Assembly: GCA_041745765.1 (NCBI GenBank)
Contig: JBGTIH010000001.1
Location: 62,001 to 126,000, forward strand
Reading direction: 5' to 3'
DNA: 64,000 nt
From: JAHCHG01 sp041745765
Lineage (GTDB): Bacteria > Acidobacteriota > Blastocatellia > Pyrinomonadales > Pyrinomonadaceae
The position numbers and the translations under genes were made by a program. Under the pieces are notes generated by a model. It was not told the DNA's origin. It ran no database searches and saw only the letters and a program-made list of their open reading frames with translations. Below, piece after piece: positions 8,997-17,289 of the stretch. Position 1 is the first letter of the stretch; each line of letters opens with the position of its first letter.

Positions 8997-9739
8997 AATT
9001 TTTTTTCTCCTCTAATGTGGGCAAAATTTTCTGCCGCTTTAACAAATTCTTTAAAAATTCCGCCCGACAAACTATCTGTTTTCCAGGAAAGTTCCGGATG
9101 CCATTGCACTCCCAAAACAAATCTGTCTTCCCGCGTATCTTCGATGCACTCGACTATTCCATCTTTTGCCCATGCCGTTGCCTTTAAGTTTTCACCGACT
9201 TCTTTAACCGCTTGATGATGATGCGAGTTGACTAATATATTTTTTGATGTTATCAGACGCGACAGGATTCCCGCTCCGTTAAAATCCAAACTGTGTGAAT
9301 TTCTTTCGAGCGGAATTCCCTGTTCGTGCTTGACGCTGTTTTCGATCTGCGATTCAATGTCCTGAATCAAATTTCCGCCGCGTGAAACATTTAAAACCTG
9401 CATTCCGAAACAAATTGCCAGAAGCGGTATCTTTAATTTTTCGGCAATTTTTAAGACTAATAAATCCGTTTCATCTTTTTCCGGCACGACTTTTTTTAAT
9501 TTCGGATGCGGTTCTTCTCCGAAAGACAAAGGGTTGACATCAGAATCACTTCCGGGTAATAAAATTCCGTCGAGGTTTTTTAAAAGATTTTCGATATAAT
9601 CTTCGTCGGGAATAAGGCTGATATGCACCGGAATCGCGCCTAAATGCGTCAGAGCCTCGCTGTAATCGCGTCCGAGATAGAAGCGTCGTGTTTCCGTTTC
9701 AAGCCGCATTGAAATGCCGATTTTCGCCACATTCTTCAT
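8993..9739 (-). CDS. Class I glutamine amidotransferase-like hydrolase (peptidase C26 / PuuD-like)
   Basis: The family cleaves gamma-glutamyl bonds, for example gamma-glutamyl-GABA in PuuD. Visible are the nucleophile Cys in LLAICFGMQVLNV, GGNLIQDI, the catalytic His-x-Glu in GVQWHPELSW, and GILLPGSDSDVNP early on. Length is about 248 from the chosen ATG; a TTG six codons upstream is also in frame. It is translationally coupled to the namZ-like gene (GTGA overlap). The substrate could be gamma-glutamyl-GABA or a gamma-D-glutamyl muropeptide bond; the neighbour favours the latter, but this is inference. Confidence 0.86.
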   Translation of the reverse strand: MKNVAKIGISMRLETETRRFYLGRDYSEALTHLGAIPVHISLIPDEDYIENLLKNLDGILLPGSDSDVNPLSFGEEPHPKLKKVVPEKDETDLLVLKIAEKLKIPLLAICFGMQVLNVSRGGNLIQDIESQIENSVKHEQGIPLERNSHSLDFNGAGILSRLITSKNILVNSHHHQAVKEVGENLKATAWAKDGIVECIEDTREDRFVLGVQWHPELSWKTDSLSGGIFKEFVKAAENFAHIRGEKKL

Positions 9740-9819
9740 AAACCTTTTTATGTTCAAACAAACAACACTTGTCTGTCAATTTGAGCATTTCAATTTAAAG
9801 ATTTATTATTACACTTTTT

Positions 9820-10380
9820 ATGAAACAAGAATCAAAATTATCAAATATACCAAAAATACGTTCGACGACGGTTTTGCTAGTCCAGCGAAACGGGCAGCTG
9901 GCAATGGCTGGCGACGGACAGGTTACGCTCGGCGAAACAGTTATGAAAGGAAACGCACGAAAGGTGCGGCGAATTTACAACAACACGGTACTGTGCGGAT
10001 TTGCCGGAGCTACTGCCGATGCTTTTTCGCTTTTGAGCAAATTTGAAGGAAAGCTCGAACAATATCAAGGACAACTCGAACGGGCTTCAATCGAACTAAC
10101 CAAAGAATGGCGAACGGATAAATATCTGCGGCATCTCGAAGCACTTTTAATCGTTGCCGATAAAAAAGATGCCTTTTTGATTTCCGGTAAAGGCGATGTG
10201 ATCGCATCTGATGAAGGTCTGCTTTCGGTCGGTTCAGGCAGTATGTTTGCAATGGCTGCCGCACGCGCTTTAGTGCAACATACAGAGCTTTCCGCCAAGG
10301 AAATTGCCGTCGAATCTTTGAGAATAGCCGGGGAAATTTGTATTTATACGAATACGAATATTATTTTAGAAGAGCTTTAA
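9820..10380 (+). CDS. hslV: ATP-dependent protease peptidase subunit HslV
   Basis: The proteolytic core of HslUV, an N-terminal-nucleophile threonine protease that degrades unfolded proteins fed by HslU. Of 186 residues, the mature catalytic region starts at Thr16 in the TTVLLVQRNG block, with AGDGQVTLG, KVRRIYN, GFAGATADAF and AVGSGS-type (SVGSGSMFA) landmarks following. A 15-residue leader precedes the catalytic threonine, where E. coli has only Met; it must be processed for activity. No alternative start lies closer to the threonine. The partner hslU follows after a repeat-bearing spacer. Confidence 0.96.
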   Translation: MKQESKLSNIPKIRSTTVLLVQRNGQLAMAGDGQVTLGETVMKGNARKVRRIYNNTVLCGFAGATADAFSLLSKFEGKLEQYQGQLERASIELTKEWRTDKYLRHLEALLIVADKKDAFLISGKGDVIASDEGLLSVGSGSMFAMAAARALVQHTELSAKEIAVESLRIAGEICIYTNTNIILEEL

Positions 10381-10532
10381 AAGTGAAAAGGTGAAAAAGT
10401 TTTAAAGTGAGGAAGTTTTTTTGATTCAAACAAAATGTTTTTTTGAAACTATTTCAATATAATTTTTATAAAAAAGTGTTTCGGCTCAAGAAAAAACTTT
10501 TAAACTTATTCACTCCTAAACTTTTAAACTTT
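10379..10532. repeat. Octamer-armed inverted-repeat element, copy 1 (between hslV and hslU)
   Basis: The left arm (10379-10421) reads as consecutive 8-mers of the type AAAGTGAA / AAAGTTTT. The right arm (10491-10532), read on the minus strand, is AAAGTTTA, AAAGTTTA, GGAGTGAA, TAAGTTTA, AAAGTTTT. The arms are imperfect inverted repeats on an 8-bp period around a 70-bp AT-rich core. The left arm overlaps the hslV stop codon. It shares its octamer with the element at 54804-54934. Confidence 0.6.
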
Positions 10533-10588
10533 ATTATGTTGAATTATCAAAAATGCCTATATATTTAAGTGGTGAAATAACTGAAACC

Positions 10589-11965
10589 ATGACCAAACCA
10601 AACCTAGATGAACTAACGCCCCGACAGATTGTCGAGGAACTCGATAAATACGTTGTCGGACAGGCAAAAGCGAAACGGGCGGTTGCGGTCGCGCTTCGCA
10701 ACCGGATTCGCCGCCAAAAACTTCCGCCTGAAATGGCAAGAGACGTTCTTCCGAAAAATATTCTGATGATCGGTTCAACCGGAGTCGGAAAAACCGAGAT
10801 CGCCCGACGACTGGCGCGGCTTGCCAATTCACCTTTTATCAAAATCGAAGCCTCAAAATTTACCGAAGTCGGATATGTCGGCAGAGATGTCGAAAGTATG
10901 GTTCGGGAATTAACGGATATCGCTGTTGATATGACCAAACAATCGGAATTTGAAAAGGTTTTGCAACGTGCCAGAGAAAATGTCGAAGAAAAAATTCTGG
11001 ATATTCTCCTGCCGACATCTTCCGATTCGCAGTATGCAAGCTATGAAACCGATAATTCAATTGACTTAACCGACAAAAATTCAAAAAACAGAACACGCGA
11101 AAAATTGCGCGAACAGCTCAGAAACGGCGATCTCGACGAACGTCTGATCGAGATTGAAACGCAAGACCGCTCGACACCGATGATTGATTTTGTCGGCGGA
11201 CAGGGAATGGAAGAAATGGGCGTAAATTTCCGCGATATGTTCGGCAATCTTTTTCCGACAAAATCCGTCCAACGAAAAATAAAAATTTCCGAAGCTAAAA
11301 CTTATCTCTTGCGCGATGAGCAGGAAAATCTTGTTGATATGGAGCAAATTACCCGGATTGCTGTCGAAAAAACCGAATCTTCGGGAATTATTTTTCTTGA
11401 CGAATTGGATAAAATTGCCGGACGCGAATCCGGCGGCAGTCCGGATGTTTCACGCGAAGGCGTGCAGCGCGATCTGCTTCCGATTGTCGAAGGCACAACC
11501 GTCAACACCCGATATGGAATGGTTAATACCGAACATATTCTTTTTATCGCCGCCGGCGCTTTTCACGTTTCAAAACCGTCAGACTTAATTCCCGAACTTC
11601 AGGGAAGATTTCCAATCCGCGTTGAACTTGAGTCTTTAACACTTGATGATTTTAAGCGCATACTTATACAACCTAAGAATTCGCTTATTAAGCAGTATCA
11701 AGCACTGCTTAATACAGAAGGAATTAAACTGGAATTTACCGAAGACGCTATTTCCGAAATTGCCGAAATGACCGAAGAAGTCAATAAAAACACCGAAGAC
11801 ATCGGCGCACGAAGGCTTCATACACTTCTCGAAACACTTCTCGAAGAAATCAGTTTTATGGGAAATGAGTTGGAAGAAAAGAATCAGACAATTAATTCTG
11901 AATACGTCAGAGAAAAACTTGCCGGACTTATTCAAGATAAGAATTTAAGGCAATATATCTTATAA
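10589..11965 (+). CDS. hslU: ATP-dependent protease ATPase subunit HslU
   Basis: AAA+ unfoldase that threads substrates into HslV. From the chosen ATG (458 residues): Walker A GSTGVGKTE around residues 62-70, pore motif GYVGRDVE, insertion (I) domain, Walker B FLDELDK, sensor/arginine region GREGVQRDLLP-like (SREGVQRDLLP), and the C-terminal helix ending DKNLRQYIL that docks in HslV. An in-frame ATG twelve codons upstream (10553) would add a leader not seen in the family; the chosen start begins MTKPNLDELTPRQIVEELDK as usual. Neither start has a strong ribosome-binding site. The spacer to hslV holds a repeat element. Confidence 0.95.
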   Translation: MTKPNLDELTPRQIVEELDKYVVGQAKAKRAVAVALRNRIRRQKLPPEMARDVLPKNILMIGSTGVGKTEIARRLARLANSPFIKIEASKFTEVGYVGRDVESMVRELTDIAVDMTKQSEFEKVLQRARENVEEKILDILLPTSSDSQYASYETDNSIDLTDKNSKNRTREKLREQLRNGDLDERLIEIETQDRSTPMIDFVGGQGMEEMGVNFRDMFGNLFPTKSVQRKIKISEAKTYLLRDEQENLVDMEQITRIAVEKTESSGIIFLDELDKIAGRESGGSPDVSREGVQRDLLPIVEGTTVNTRYGMVNTEHILFIAAGAFHVSKPSDLIPELQGRFPIRVELESLTLDDFKRILIQPKNSLIKQYQALLNTEGIKLEFTEDAISEIAEMTEEVNKNTEDIGARRLHTLLETLLEEISFMGNELEEKNQTINSEYVREKLAGLIQDKNLRQYIL

Positions 11966-11985
11966 TTAAACACATATTAAACAAT

Positions 11986-13089
11986 ATGCTTAAAGCACTT
12001 AAACACAAGTCGTTTTATACACCTAAAGCGTTAATCCTGCTTATGGTGCTTTATATGCTTATGGCTTTAAGCTGCGGTAAACGGATGCCGCCACTGCCGC
12101 CGGTCGAGCGGGTTCCTCAAAAAGTTGAAATACTAGGGGAACAGCGCGGTAATGTTGTTATGTTAAGCTGGACAATGCCCGCGAGAAATGCGTCCGACGG
12201 GAGCATTTTAAACATAGATCGAATTGATGTTTATCGTTATGCAGAACCTTCAAACTTAACTCTGTCTTTGACTGAAGAAGAATTTTCTTCACGAAGCACT
12301 CTTATTTCTTCTATAAAATTTTCCAACTCAGATTTCGGTTTGAAAAAACAGACCTTTTCCGACCGACTGGAATTTGCCGGACAACCGATTCGTTTGATTT
12401 ATGCCGTCAGATTTGTCAATAGTTTGGGGCAAAAAGCGGCTTTTTCTAATTTTTTGCTGATCGAACCGACTGCTAAAGTAGCCGGAAATCCCGACAATTT
12501 AAGAGCGGAAACAACCGAACCCGCTGTTATACTTCGTTGGACTGCGCCGCAAGTAAATGTTGATGGCTCAACGCCCGTAAATATTCTCGGTTATAACATT
12601 TATCGAAAGGTAAAAGATGCGGAAACCTTTATTTTGATAAACAGTTCGCCGGTTTCCGCCGAAACATTTGCGGACGAATTATTTGAATTCGGTAAAAATT
12701 ATCAATATTTTATTCGCACAGTTTCTTTAGCTGTTGACGGCGAACCGGTCGAAAGCCTGGATTCAAACATCGCCGAAATTTCTCCGGTTGATACTTTTGC
12801 GCCGTCTGCTCCGTCCGCCATTACAATCGCCGCCGCACCGAATAATCTTTCGATATTTTTTGCCACTAATCCTGAAAAAGACATTGCCGGTTACCGAATC
12901 TATCGTTCGACCGATCAAAAGCTGCCGCTTTCCGATTGGTCGCTTTTAACGCCCGAAATTTTAACGACCAATACATTTCAGGATAGACAAGTTCTAAGCG
13001 GAACAACTTATTTTTATTATTTGAAAGCGATTGATACCGCCGGAAATATCAGCGAACCTTCGGAAATCGTTTCCGAAACTGCGCCTTAA
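11986..13089 (+). CDS. Fibronectin type III-like lipoprotein
   Basis: A 367-residue predicted lipoprotein: a basic start, hydrophobic helix (about 15-28) and lipobox ALSC with Cys30 as the lipid-anchor residue, followed by a proline-rich stretch GKRMPPLPP. The rest reads as about three fibronectin-III/Ig-like beta-sandwich modules; typical strands are DNLRAETTEPAVILRWTAP with NILGYNIYRK, and IAGYRIYRSTDQ with YFYYLKAIDTAGNISEPSE. It probably acts at the periplasmic or outer face as a binding or scaffold protein. It lies 20 bp after hslU and abuts the next gene, so it is co-transcribed. No specific function recognised. Confidence 0.78.
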   Translation: MLKALKHKSFYTPKALILLMVLYMLMALSCGKRMPPLPPVERVPQKVEILGEQRGNVVMLSWTMPARNASDGSILNIDRIDVYRYAEPSNLTLSLTEEEFSSRSTLISSIKFSNSDFGLKKQTFSDRLEFAGQPIRLIYAVRFVNSLGQKAAFSNFLLIEPTAKVAGNPDNLRAETTEPAVILRWTAPQVNVDGSTPVNILGYNIYRKVKDAETFILINSSPVSAETFADELFEFGKNYQYFIRTVSLAVDGEPVESLDSNIAEISPVDTFAPSAPSAITIAAAPNNLSIFFATNPEKDIAGYRIYRSTDQKLPLSDWSLLTPEILTTNTFQDRQVLSGTTYFYYLKAIDTAGNISEPSEIVSETAP

Positions 13090-13866
13090 ATGTTTATGAA
13101 AATTTGCCGGATTTTGTTTAAAGAAAAAATTTGTCTCGGTCAAATAAAAGACGAAAAAATCTTTGTTTATGCTGATTATGTCAAAATTGACGGTATTGAT
13201 GAATCAACGGAATTTTCCGATTTTATCAATAAACCCGAAGCAGTTTTTTTGCCGCCCGTCGAGCCTTCAAAAATTGTCTGCGTCGGAAGAAATTACGCCG
13301 AACACGCCGCCGAACTCGGCAACGAAGTTCCGAAAGAACCGCTCCTTTTCCTCAAATCCCCTTCGGCAATTATCACAAACGGCGAAGATATTTTTATTCC
13401 GAAACAATCCGAACAGGTTGAACACGAAGGCGAATTAGCAGTAATCATGGGTCGGGAATGTAAAAACTTAAACGAAACCGATAATCCGAATGATTATATT
13501 TTCGGTTTTACTTGTCTAAATGATATAACGGCAAGAGATTTGCAAAGAAAAGACGTGCAGTTCACCCGCGCCAAATCTTTTGACACATTTTGCCCGATTG
13601 GCAATACAATCGAAACAGAACTCGATTTTTCCGACATTCGCGTGCAAACAAAGGTCAACGGCATTGTTAAACAGGACGGCAAAACTTCGCAGATGGTTTT
13701 CACTGTTCCCTTTCTGATAAGATATATTTCAAACCAGATGACTTTAAATGTCGGCGATATAATCGCCACCGGAACGCCTTCGGGCGTATCAAAATTAAAT
13801 CCGGGAGATATTGTTGAAGTCGAGATCGAAGGTTTGGAAATTTTAAGAAACACCGTAACTATTTGA
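13090..13866 (+). CDS. Fumarylacetoacetate hydrolase family protein
   Basis: The family cleaves or isomerises beta-diketo acids with a divalent metal (acylpyruvase, 2-hydroxyhepta-2,4-diene-1,7-dioate isomerase, oxaloacetate decarboxylase). The 258 residues show the small N-terminal domain, VCVGRNYAEHAAE, metal ligands Glu111 and Glu113 in EHEGELA, Asp145 in CLNDITARDLQ, and GDIIATGTPSGV. The substrate cannot be set from sequence. The ATG directly follows the stop of the lipoprotein gene; a second ATG two codons on is possible. Confidence 0.9.
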   Translation: MFMKICRILFKEKICLGQIKDEKIFVYADYVKIDGIDESTEFSDFINKPEAVFLPPVEPSKIVCVGRNYAEHAAELGNEVPKEPLLFLKSPSAIITNGEDIFIPKQSEQVEHEGELAVIMGRECKNLNETDNPNDYIFGFTCLNDITARDLQRKDVQFTRAKSFDTFCPIGNTIETELDFSDIRVQTKVNGIVKQDGKTSQMVFTVPFLIRYISNQMTLNVGDIIATGTPSGVSKLNPGDIVEVEIEGLEILRNTVTI

Positions 13867-13873
13867 TTTACTT

Positions 13874-14430
13874 ATAAAAAGCTGTTTGAAATGCAAATCC
13901 GTTTTTTTCGATGAAACTCTCGAATTTTGTATGGAAGACGGTTCGCCTCTGATATTAACTTCGCCCGAAAAAGATAAAATCCTGACTCTCATCAAAAAAA
14001 CAAGACGGATTTTGCAGCGGCAGATAAAACCCTCGAATTTTCAGACAAGAATCAGACGGTTAAAAGTTATTTGAATGAGCCGGAAAACACCAAACAAGCG
14101 GGAATGAATCCGAGCAATAAAATTGTTGAAAAACTGACAAATTTCAAGGAAAAAGTTTCTTATCAAGGATTAAGAACTATCGAGGTTTTACCGATCATTC
14201 CGGCTCTCGCAAATAATTACTGGCAATGGCTCTATTTGAATCGCGCAAATTACGGAGATACTTTATCCTTTATTATCTCATTCAATTTTATCGTCTGGTT
14301 TTAGCTTTTAATTTTCGCTCTGATTTCCTGCTTTATCGCCATAAAATACGGGAAAAACAGTGCTTTTGCGATAACCGCACTAGTTATTTTGGCTTTCAAC
14401 TTGTTATTGAGCATCGTTCCGTTAAAATAG
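13874..14430 (+). pseudogene. Decayed zinc-ribbon membrane protein gene (three lesions)
   Basis: Reconstructed translation gives a protein of about 185 residues that opens with the zinc ribbon KSCLKCKSVFFDETLEFCME followed by DGSPL, the same type as at the start of the products at 33.5-34.5 and 34.6-36.3 kb. A charged linker and two C-terminal hydrophobic stretches follow, ending LLLSIVPLK. The lesions are ATA where the start ATG is expected (13874-13876), loss of one base in an A run (13994-14000), where eight A's would restore the frame, and an in-frame TAG at 14302-14304 inside the membrane region. Two intact reading-frame pieces join smoothly across the A run. Three independent defects argue for a true pseudogene rather than one sequencing error. 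Confidence 0.75.
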
Positions 14431-14447
14431 AAACTGCAATTTTTAAT

Positions 14448-14453
14448 AAGGAG
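14448..14453 (+). promoter_or_regulatory. Ribosome-binding site that fixes the fsa start
   Basis: AAGGAG six bases before the ATG at 14460. The same frame stays open upstream to 14226, but that extension only overlaps the pseudogene and is not part of the protein. Confidence 0.9.
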
Positions 14454-14459
14454 AAAAAA

Positions 14460-15110
14460 ATGAAATTTTTTATAGACACAGCAAATTTAGATGAAATAAA
14501 AGAAGCCGCCGAACTCGGTCTGATTGACGGCGTAACGACAAACCCGTCGCTCGTCGCCAAAGAAAAAGATGTTGATTTTAAGGAACATATCGCCGCGATA
14601 TGCAAACTAGTCGAAGGCGATGTTTCCGCCGAAGTTACGGCTCTCGACACTGCCGGAATGCTTTCGGAAGGTCGCGAACTGGCAAAGATCGCCGATAATG
14701 TCGTTGTTAAATGTCCCCTGACCTGGGACGGTCTGAAAGCTACTAAAACATTGACCGAAGACGGTATAAAAGTTAATGTTACCCTCTGCTTTTCGGCTTC
14801 GCAAGCAATTTTAGCTGCTAAAGCCGGAGCGACTTATATCAGCCCGTTTATCGGCAGACTTGATGATATTTCGGAAAACGGAATGCAATTGATTTGGGAT
14901 ATAGTTCAAATTTACGGCAATTACGGTTTTAAAACAGAAGTTTTGGCGGCAAGTATCCGCCATCCGATGCACATCGTCGAATCGGCTCTCGCCGGCGCAG
15001 ATGTTGTAACTGTTCCCTTCAAGGTTCTGACCCAGATTATCAAACATCCGCTGACTGATAAAGGACTTGATGCTTTTCTGGATGACTGGAAGAAAAGCGG
15101 ACGTTCATAA
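14460..15110 (+). CDS. fsa: Transaldolase-like fructose-6-phosphate aldolase
   Basis: A small class-I aldolase of the FSA/TalC group, which forms or splits fructose-6-phosphate or transfers dihydroxyacetone units in the pentose-phosphate pathway. The 216 residues match the family length. MKFFIDTANLDEIKEA opens the barrel, TTNPSLVAKE follows, the Schiff-base Lys84 lies in NVVVKCPLT, and SPFIGRLDD and VLAASIRHP are characteristic of the microbial TalC group. Its start is fixed by AAGGAG at 14448-14453. A terminator follows. Confidence 0.95.
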   Translation: MKFFIDTANLDEIKEAAELGLIDGVTTNPSLVAKEKDVDFKEHIAAICKLVEGDVSAEVTALDTAGMLSEGRELAKIADNVVVKCPLTWDGLKATKTLTEDGIKVNVTLCFSASQAILAAKAGATYISPFIGRLDDISENGMQLIWDIVQIYGNYGFKTEVLAASIRHPMHIVESALAGADVVTVPFKVLTQIIKHPLTDKGLDAFLDDWKKSGRS

Positions 15111-15133
15111 AATTCAATTTAAAGTTTAACTCT

Positions 15134-15166
15134 AAAAAAGCTTGTTTTCGGATAAGCTTTTTTTTT
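15134..15166 (+). terminator. Rho-independent terminator of fsa
   Basis: Stem AAAAAAGCTT / AAGCTTTTTT with a 10-nt loop and trailing T-run, 24 bp after the fsa stop. Confidence 0.85.
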
Positions 15167-15310
15167 CTGTATGAAATCGAGGAAAAATTTGGTAAAGCCT
15201 TTAGAAAATCCACGTTTGGTCAAGAGTTTGCGAGTTGGGTAATGACAAGATTTTTTAGCACATTTGCTTGTGAGCAGTTTTTTGCCTTGGGCATTATGTA
15301 TTATTCCCTC

Positions 15311-15338
15311 TTGATAATTAGCAAGCTAATAATATATT
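15311..15338 (+). promoter_or_regulatory. Predicted marR promoter
   Basis: A -35-like TTGATA (15311-15316) and -10-like TATATT (15333-15338) are 16 bp apart. The spacer contains the first operator palindrome, so repressor binding would block RNA polymerase. Confidence 0.5.
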
Positions 15339-15388
15339 ATTAGCTATCTTATAATTAGCAAGCTAACAATATATTATTAGCTTGCTAA
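15318..15388. promoter_or_regulatory. Array of palindromic operators upstream of marR
   Basis: The 12-bp palindrome TTAGCwwGCTAA occurs three times, at 15318-15329, 15355-15366 and 15377-15388, with a degenerate copy around 15338-15350. A direct repeat of about 31 bp (from 15314 and from 15351) differs at one base. The last copy ends 10 bp before the marR start codon. This is the expected layout for MarR autoregulation. Confidence 0.75.
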
Positions 15389-15398
15389 GAAACATATT

Positions 15399-15821
15399 AT
15401 GAATATTAATGAAACTACATCTTATTTATTTGCTGAAGTTACGAACTTGTATCGAACCGGGTTTGAAAAAGCAATGGTCGAATTGGGATTACACAGCGGA
15501 CAGGTTTTTATATTACAATTACTTTATATCGAAGACGGTCAGAGCCAGATCGAACTGGCTTTGAAATTAAATAATACACCGCCGACGATCAACAATATGG
15601 TCAAGAGTCTGCTAAGCAATTCGTTCGTTAAAAGCCGTAAATGTAAAAAAGACGGACGCGTAATGCGTGTATTTTTAACACAAAAGGCAATTGATCTCGA
15701 ACAAGAAATAAAGGAAAAATGGCTGCAATTTGACGAAAATTTTTACTCATCTTTAACGGCAACCGAAAAACTCATACTCTTTCAGTTATTGGAAAAATTA
15801 AAGTCTGATTTTGGGAAATAA
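15399..15821 (+). CDS. MarR-family transcriptional regulator
   Basis: A 140-residue winged-helix dimer repressor. The helix-turn-helix region reads SQIELALKLNNTPPTINNMV followed by KSLLSNSFVKSRKCKKDGRV, the latter being the wing with its basic tip. Members usually sense small aromatic or lipophilic ligands or oxidants and release DNA. It heads a cluster containing a drug-exporter-type ABC transporter, with 18 bp to the ATPase gene, and has a cluster of palindromes in its own promoter, so autoregulation and control of the exporter are likely (inference). A Cys in the wing region (SRKCKK) could be a redox sensor, but this is speculative. Confidence 0.92.
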   Translation: MNINETTSYLFAEVTNLYRTGFEKAMVELGLHSGQVFILQLLYIEDGQSQIELALKLNNTPPTINNMVKSLLSNSFVKSRKCKKDGRVMRVFLTQKAIDLEQEIKEKWLQFDENFYSSLTATEKLILFQLLEKLKSDFGK

Positions 15822-15839
15822 TTTCGGAATAAATATTTT

Positions 15840-16733
15840 ATGGCGGCAATTGAAGCAAAAAAAATCTCCAAAAATTTTGGCGAATTCAAAGCGGTTGATG
15901 AGATAAGTTTTTCGATCAAAAGCGGCGAAACATATGCAATATTGGGAGAGAACGGAGCTGGTAAATCTACTACAATGCGGATGATTGCGTGCCGTTCCCC
16001 GCTCTCCGCAGGTGAACTGTTTGTAGATAATTACAACGTCCGCGAAGATGAAAGAAAAATCCGTGCGGTTTTAGGCATTGTTCCGCAGGAAAATAATCTC
16101 GATCCCGATCTGAATGTGTTGGAAAATCTGCTTGTTTATTCCAGATATTTCCGAATTCCGAAAGCCGAAGCCATCGAAAGAAGCGAGCAATTGCTTGATT
16201 TTACAAGATTGACGGAAAAAAAATCGGCAAAAGTTGATTCGCTGTCGGGCGGAATGAAACGCCGTCTGATTATTGCGCGTTCCCTTCTGCACCGACCGAA
16301 GATTCTTTTACTTGATGAACCGACGACCGGACTCGATCCTAATGTCCGTCAGGAAATTTGGGAAAAGCTCGAAGAATTGCGCCGCACGGAAAACTTAACC
16401 ATCGTTTTATCAACACATTATATGGACGAGGCGGAAAAACTCTGCCAGCGTTTGATCGTAATGGCGCACGGCAAAATCGTCGCCGAAGGTATCCCGCGCG
16501 AACTCATCAAACAAAAAGTAAAAACTTACGCGCTCGAAGTCAGAGAAGCCGATTCATTGGATTTACAGGAGATAGACGGCGAATTTCTGGCATTCAGACG
16601 CGGTACGGTTCACCTGTATTTTGCCGAAACACCCGACGAATTAACACCTCTGATGAAACGCTACGGAACGCGTCCGATGCTTCTCAGACCGTCTAATTTA
16701 GAAGATGTTTTTCTGTTGCTTCTGGATGAATAG
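15840..16733 (+). CDS. ABC transporter ATP-binding protein (drug/NodI type)
   Basis: Nucleotide-binding subunit of an ABC-2 exporter of the daunorubicin-resistance/NodI group, working with the permease at 18.6 kb. The 297 residues show Walker A GENGAGKST, Q-loop VPQENNLD, signature LSGGMKRR, Walker B LLLDEPTTGLD and the switch His in LSTHYMDE. About 80 C-terminal residues form the accessory domain usual in this group. It lies 18 bp after marR, while its permease is four genes further on. Confidence 0.94.
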   Translation: MAAIEAKKISKNFGEFKAVDEISFSIKSGETYAILGENGAGKSTTMRMIACRSPLSAGELFVDNYNVREDERKIRAVLGIVPQENNLDPDLNVLENLLVYSRYFRIPKAEAIERSEQLLDFTRLTEKKSAKVDSLSGGMKRRLIIARSLLHRPKILLLDEPTTGLDPNVRQEIWEKLEELRRTENLTIVLSTHYMDEAEKLCQRLIVMAHGKIVAEGIPRELIKQKVKTYALEVREADSLDLQEIDGEFLAFRRGTVHLYFAETPDELTPLMKRYGTRPMLLRPSNLEDVFLLLLDE

Positions 16734-16830
16734 AACTTAATTTATTACTAATATTTCAAGTTTAGCGGTATAGTTATACAAAACAGGTTTATCAATTTTC
16801 TGAAAATTTTCAAAGTGTGGAGAAATTTAT

Positions 16831-17286
16831 ATGAAGATTTTGTTAGCAACGGACGGAACAAAACACAGTGAATTTGCCCTTGAGTATTTTAAAATCTTTA
16901 ATTTCGCTTCGGGCGATCAGATAAAAATTATTTCGGTTGTTGATATGGCTGTGCCAATGGCGATTGATATGTATGCCGGTTATTTGCCTTCAACACCTGA
17001 AATCGAGAAGAATTTAAGGGAAAATGCCGAGCGGATTTTGGATGAAACCTGCAAAAGAATTTTGGAAATGACAGAAGGCAACCAAGTTGCAATTTCCAGC
17101 GAATTGCTCGTCGGCTCGCCGGAAAGCCGGATTGTCGAAACTGCCGAAGAAATGGGAGCCGATCTGATAATTGTCGGTTCGCACGGCTATAATCGCTGGG
17201 AAAGATTGCTTCTCGGTTCGGTTTCCGATTCGGTCGTGCATCACGCCCCGTGTTCGGTTTTGGTCGTCAGAATCCCACAAGAATAA
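16831..17286 (+). CDS. Universal stress protein (UspA family)
   Basis: A 151-residue single Usp domain. It has the ATP-binding signature G-2x-G-9x-G-S, visible as GSHGYNRWERLLLGS, near the C terminus, and begins MKILLATDGTKHS. Cytoplasmic stress/energy-state protein that binds and slowly hydrolyses ATP; its precise target is unknown. GGAG precedes the start. The next gene begins 3 bp after the stop, so the two are coupled. Confidence 0.94.
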   Translation: MKILLATDGTKHSEFALEYFKIFNFASGDQIKIISVVDMAVPMAIDMYAGYLPSTPEIEKNLRENAERILDETCKRILEMTEGNQVAISSELLVGSPESRIVETAEEMGADLIIVGSHGYNRWERLLLGSVSDSVVHHAPCSVLVVRIPQE

Positions 17287-17289
17287 ACT

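Noticed and set aside
14226..14459. Upstream open frame extending fsa by 78 codons
   Set aside because: A perfect ribosome-binding site and family-typical start at 14460 show that the extension is only an overlap with the pseudogene.
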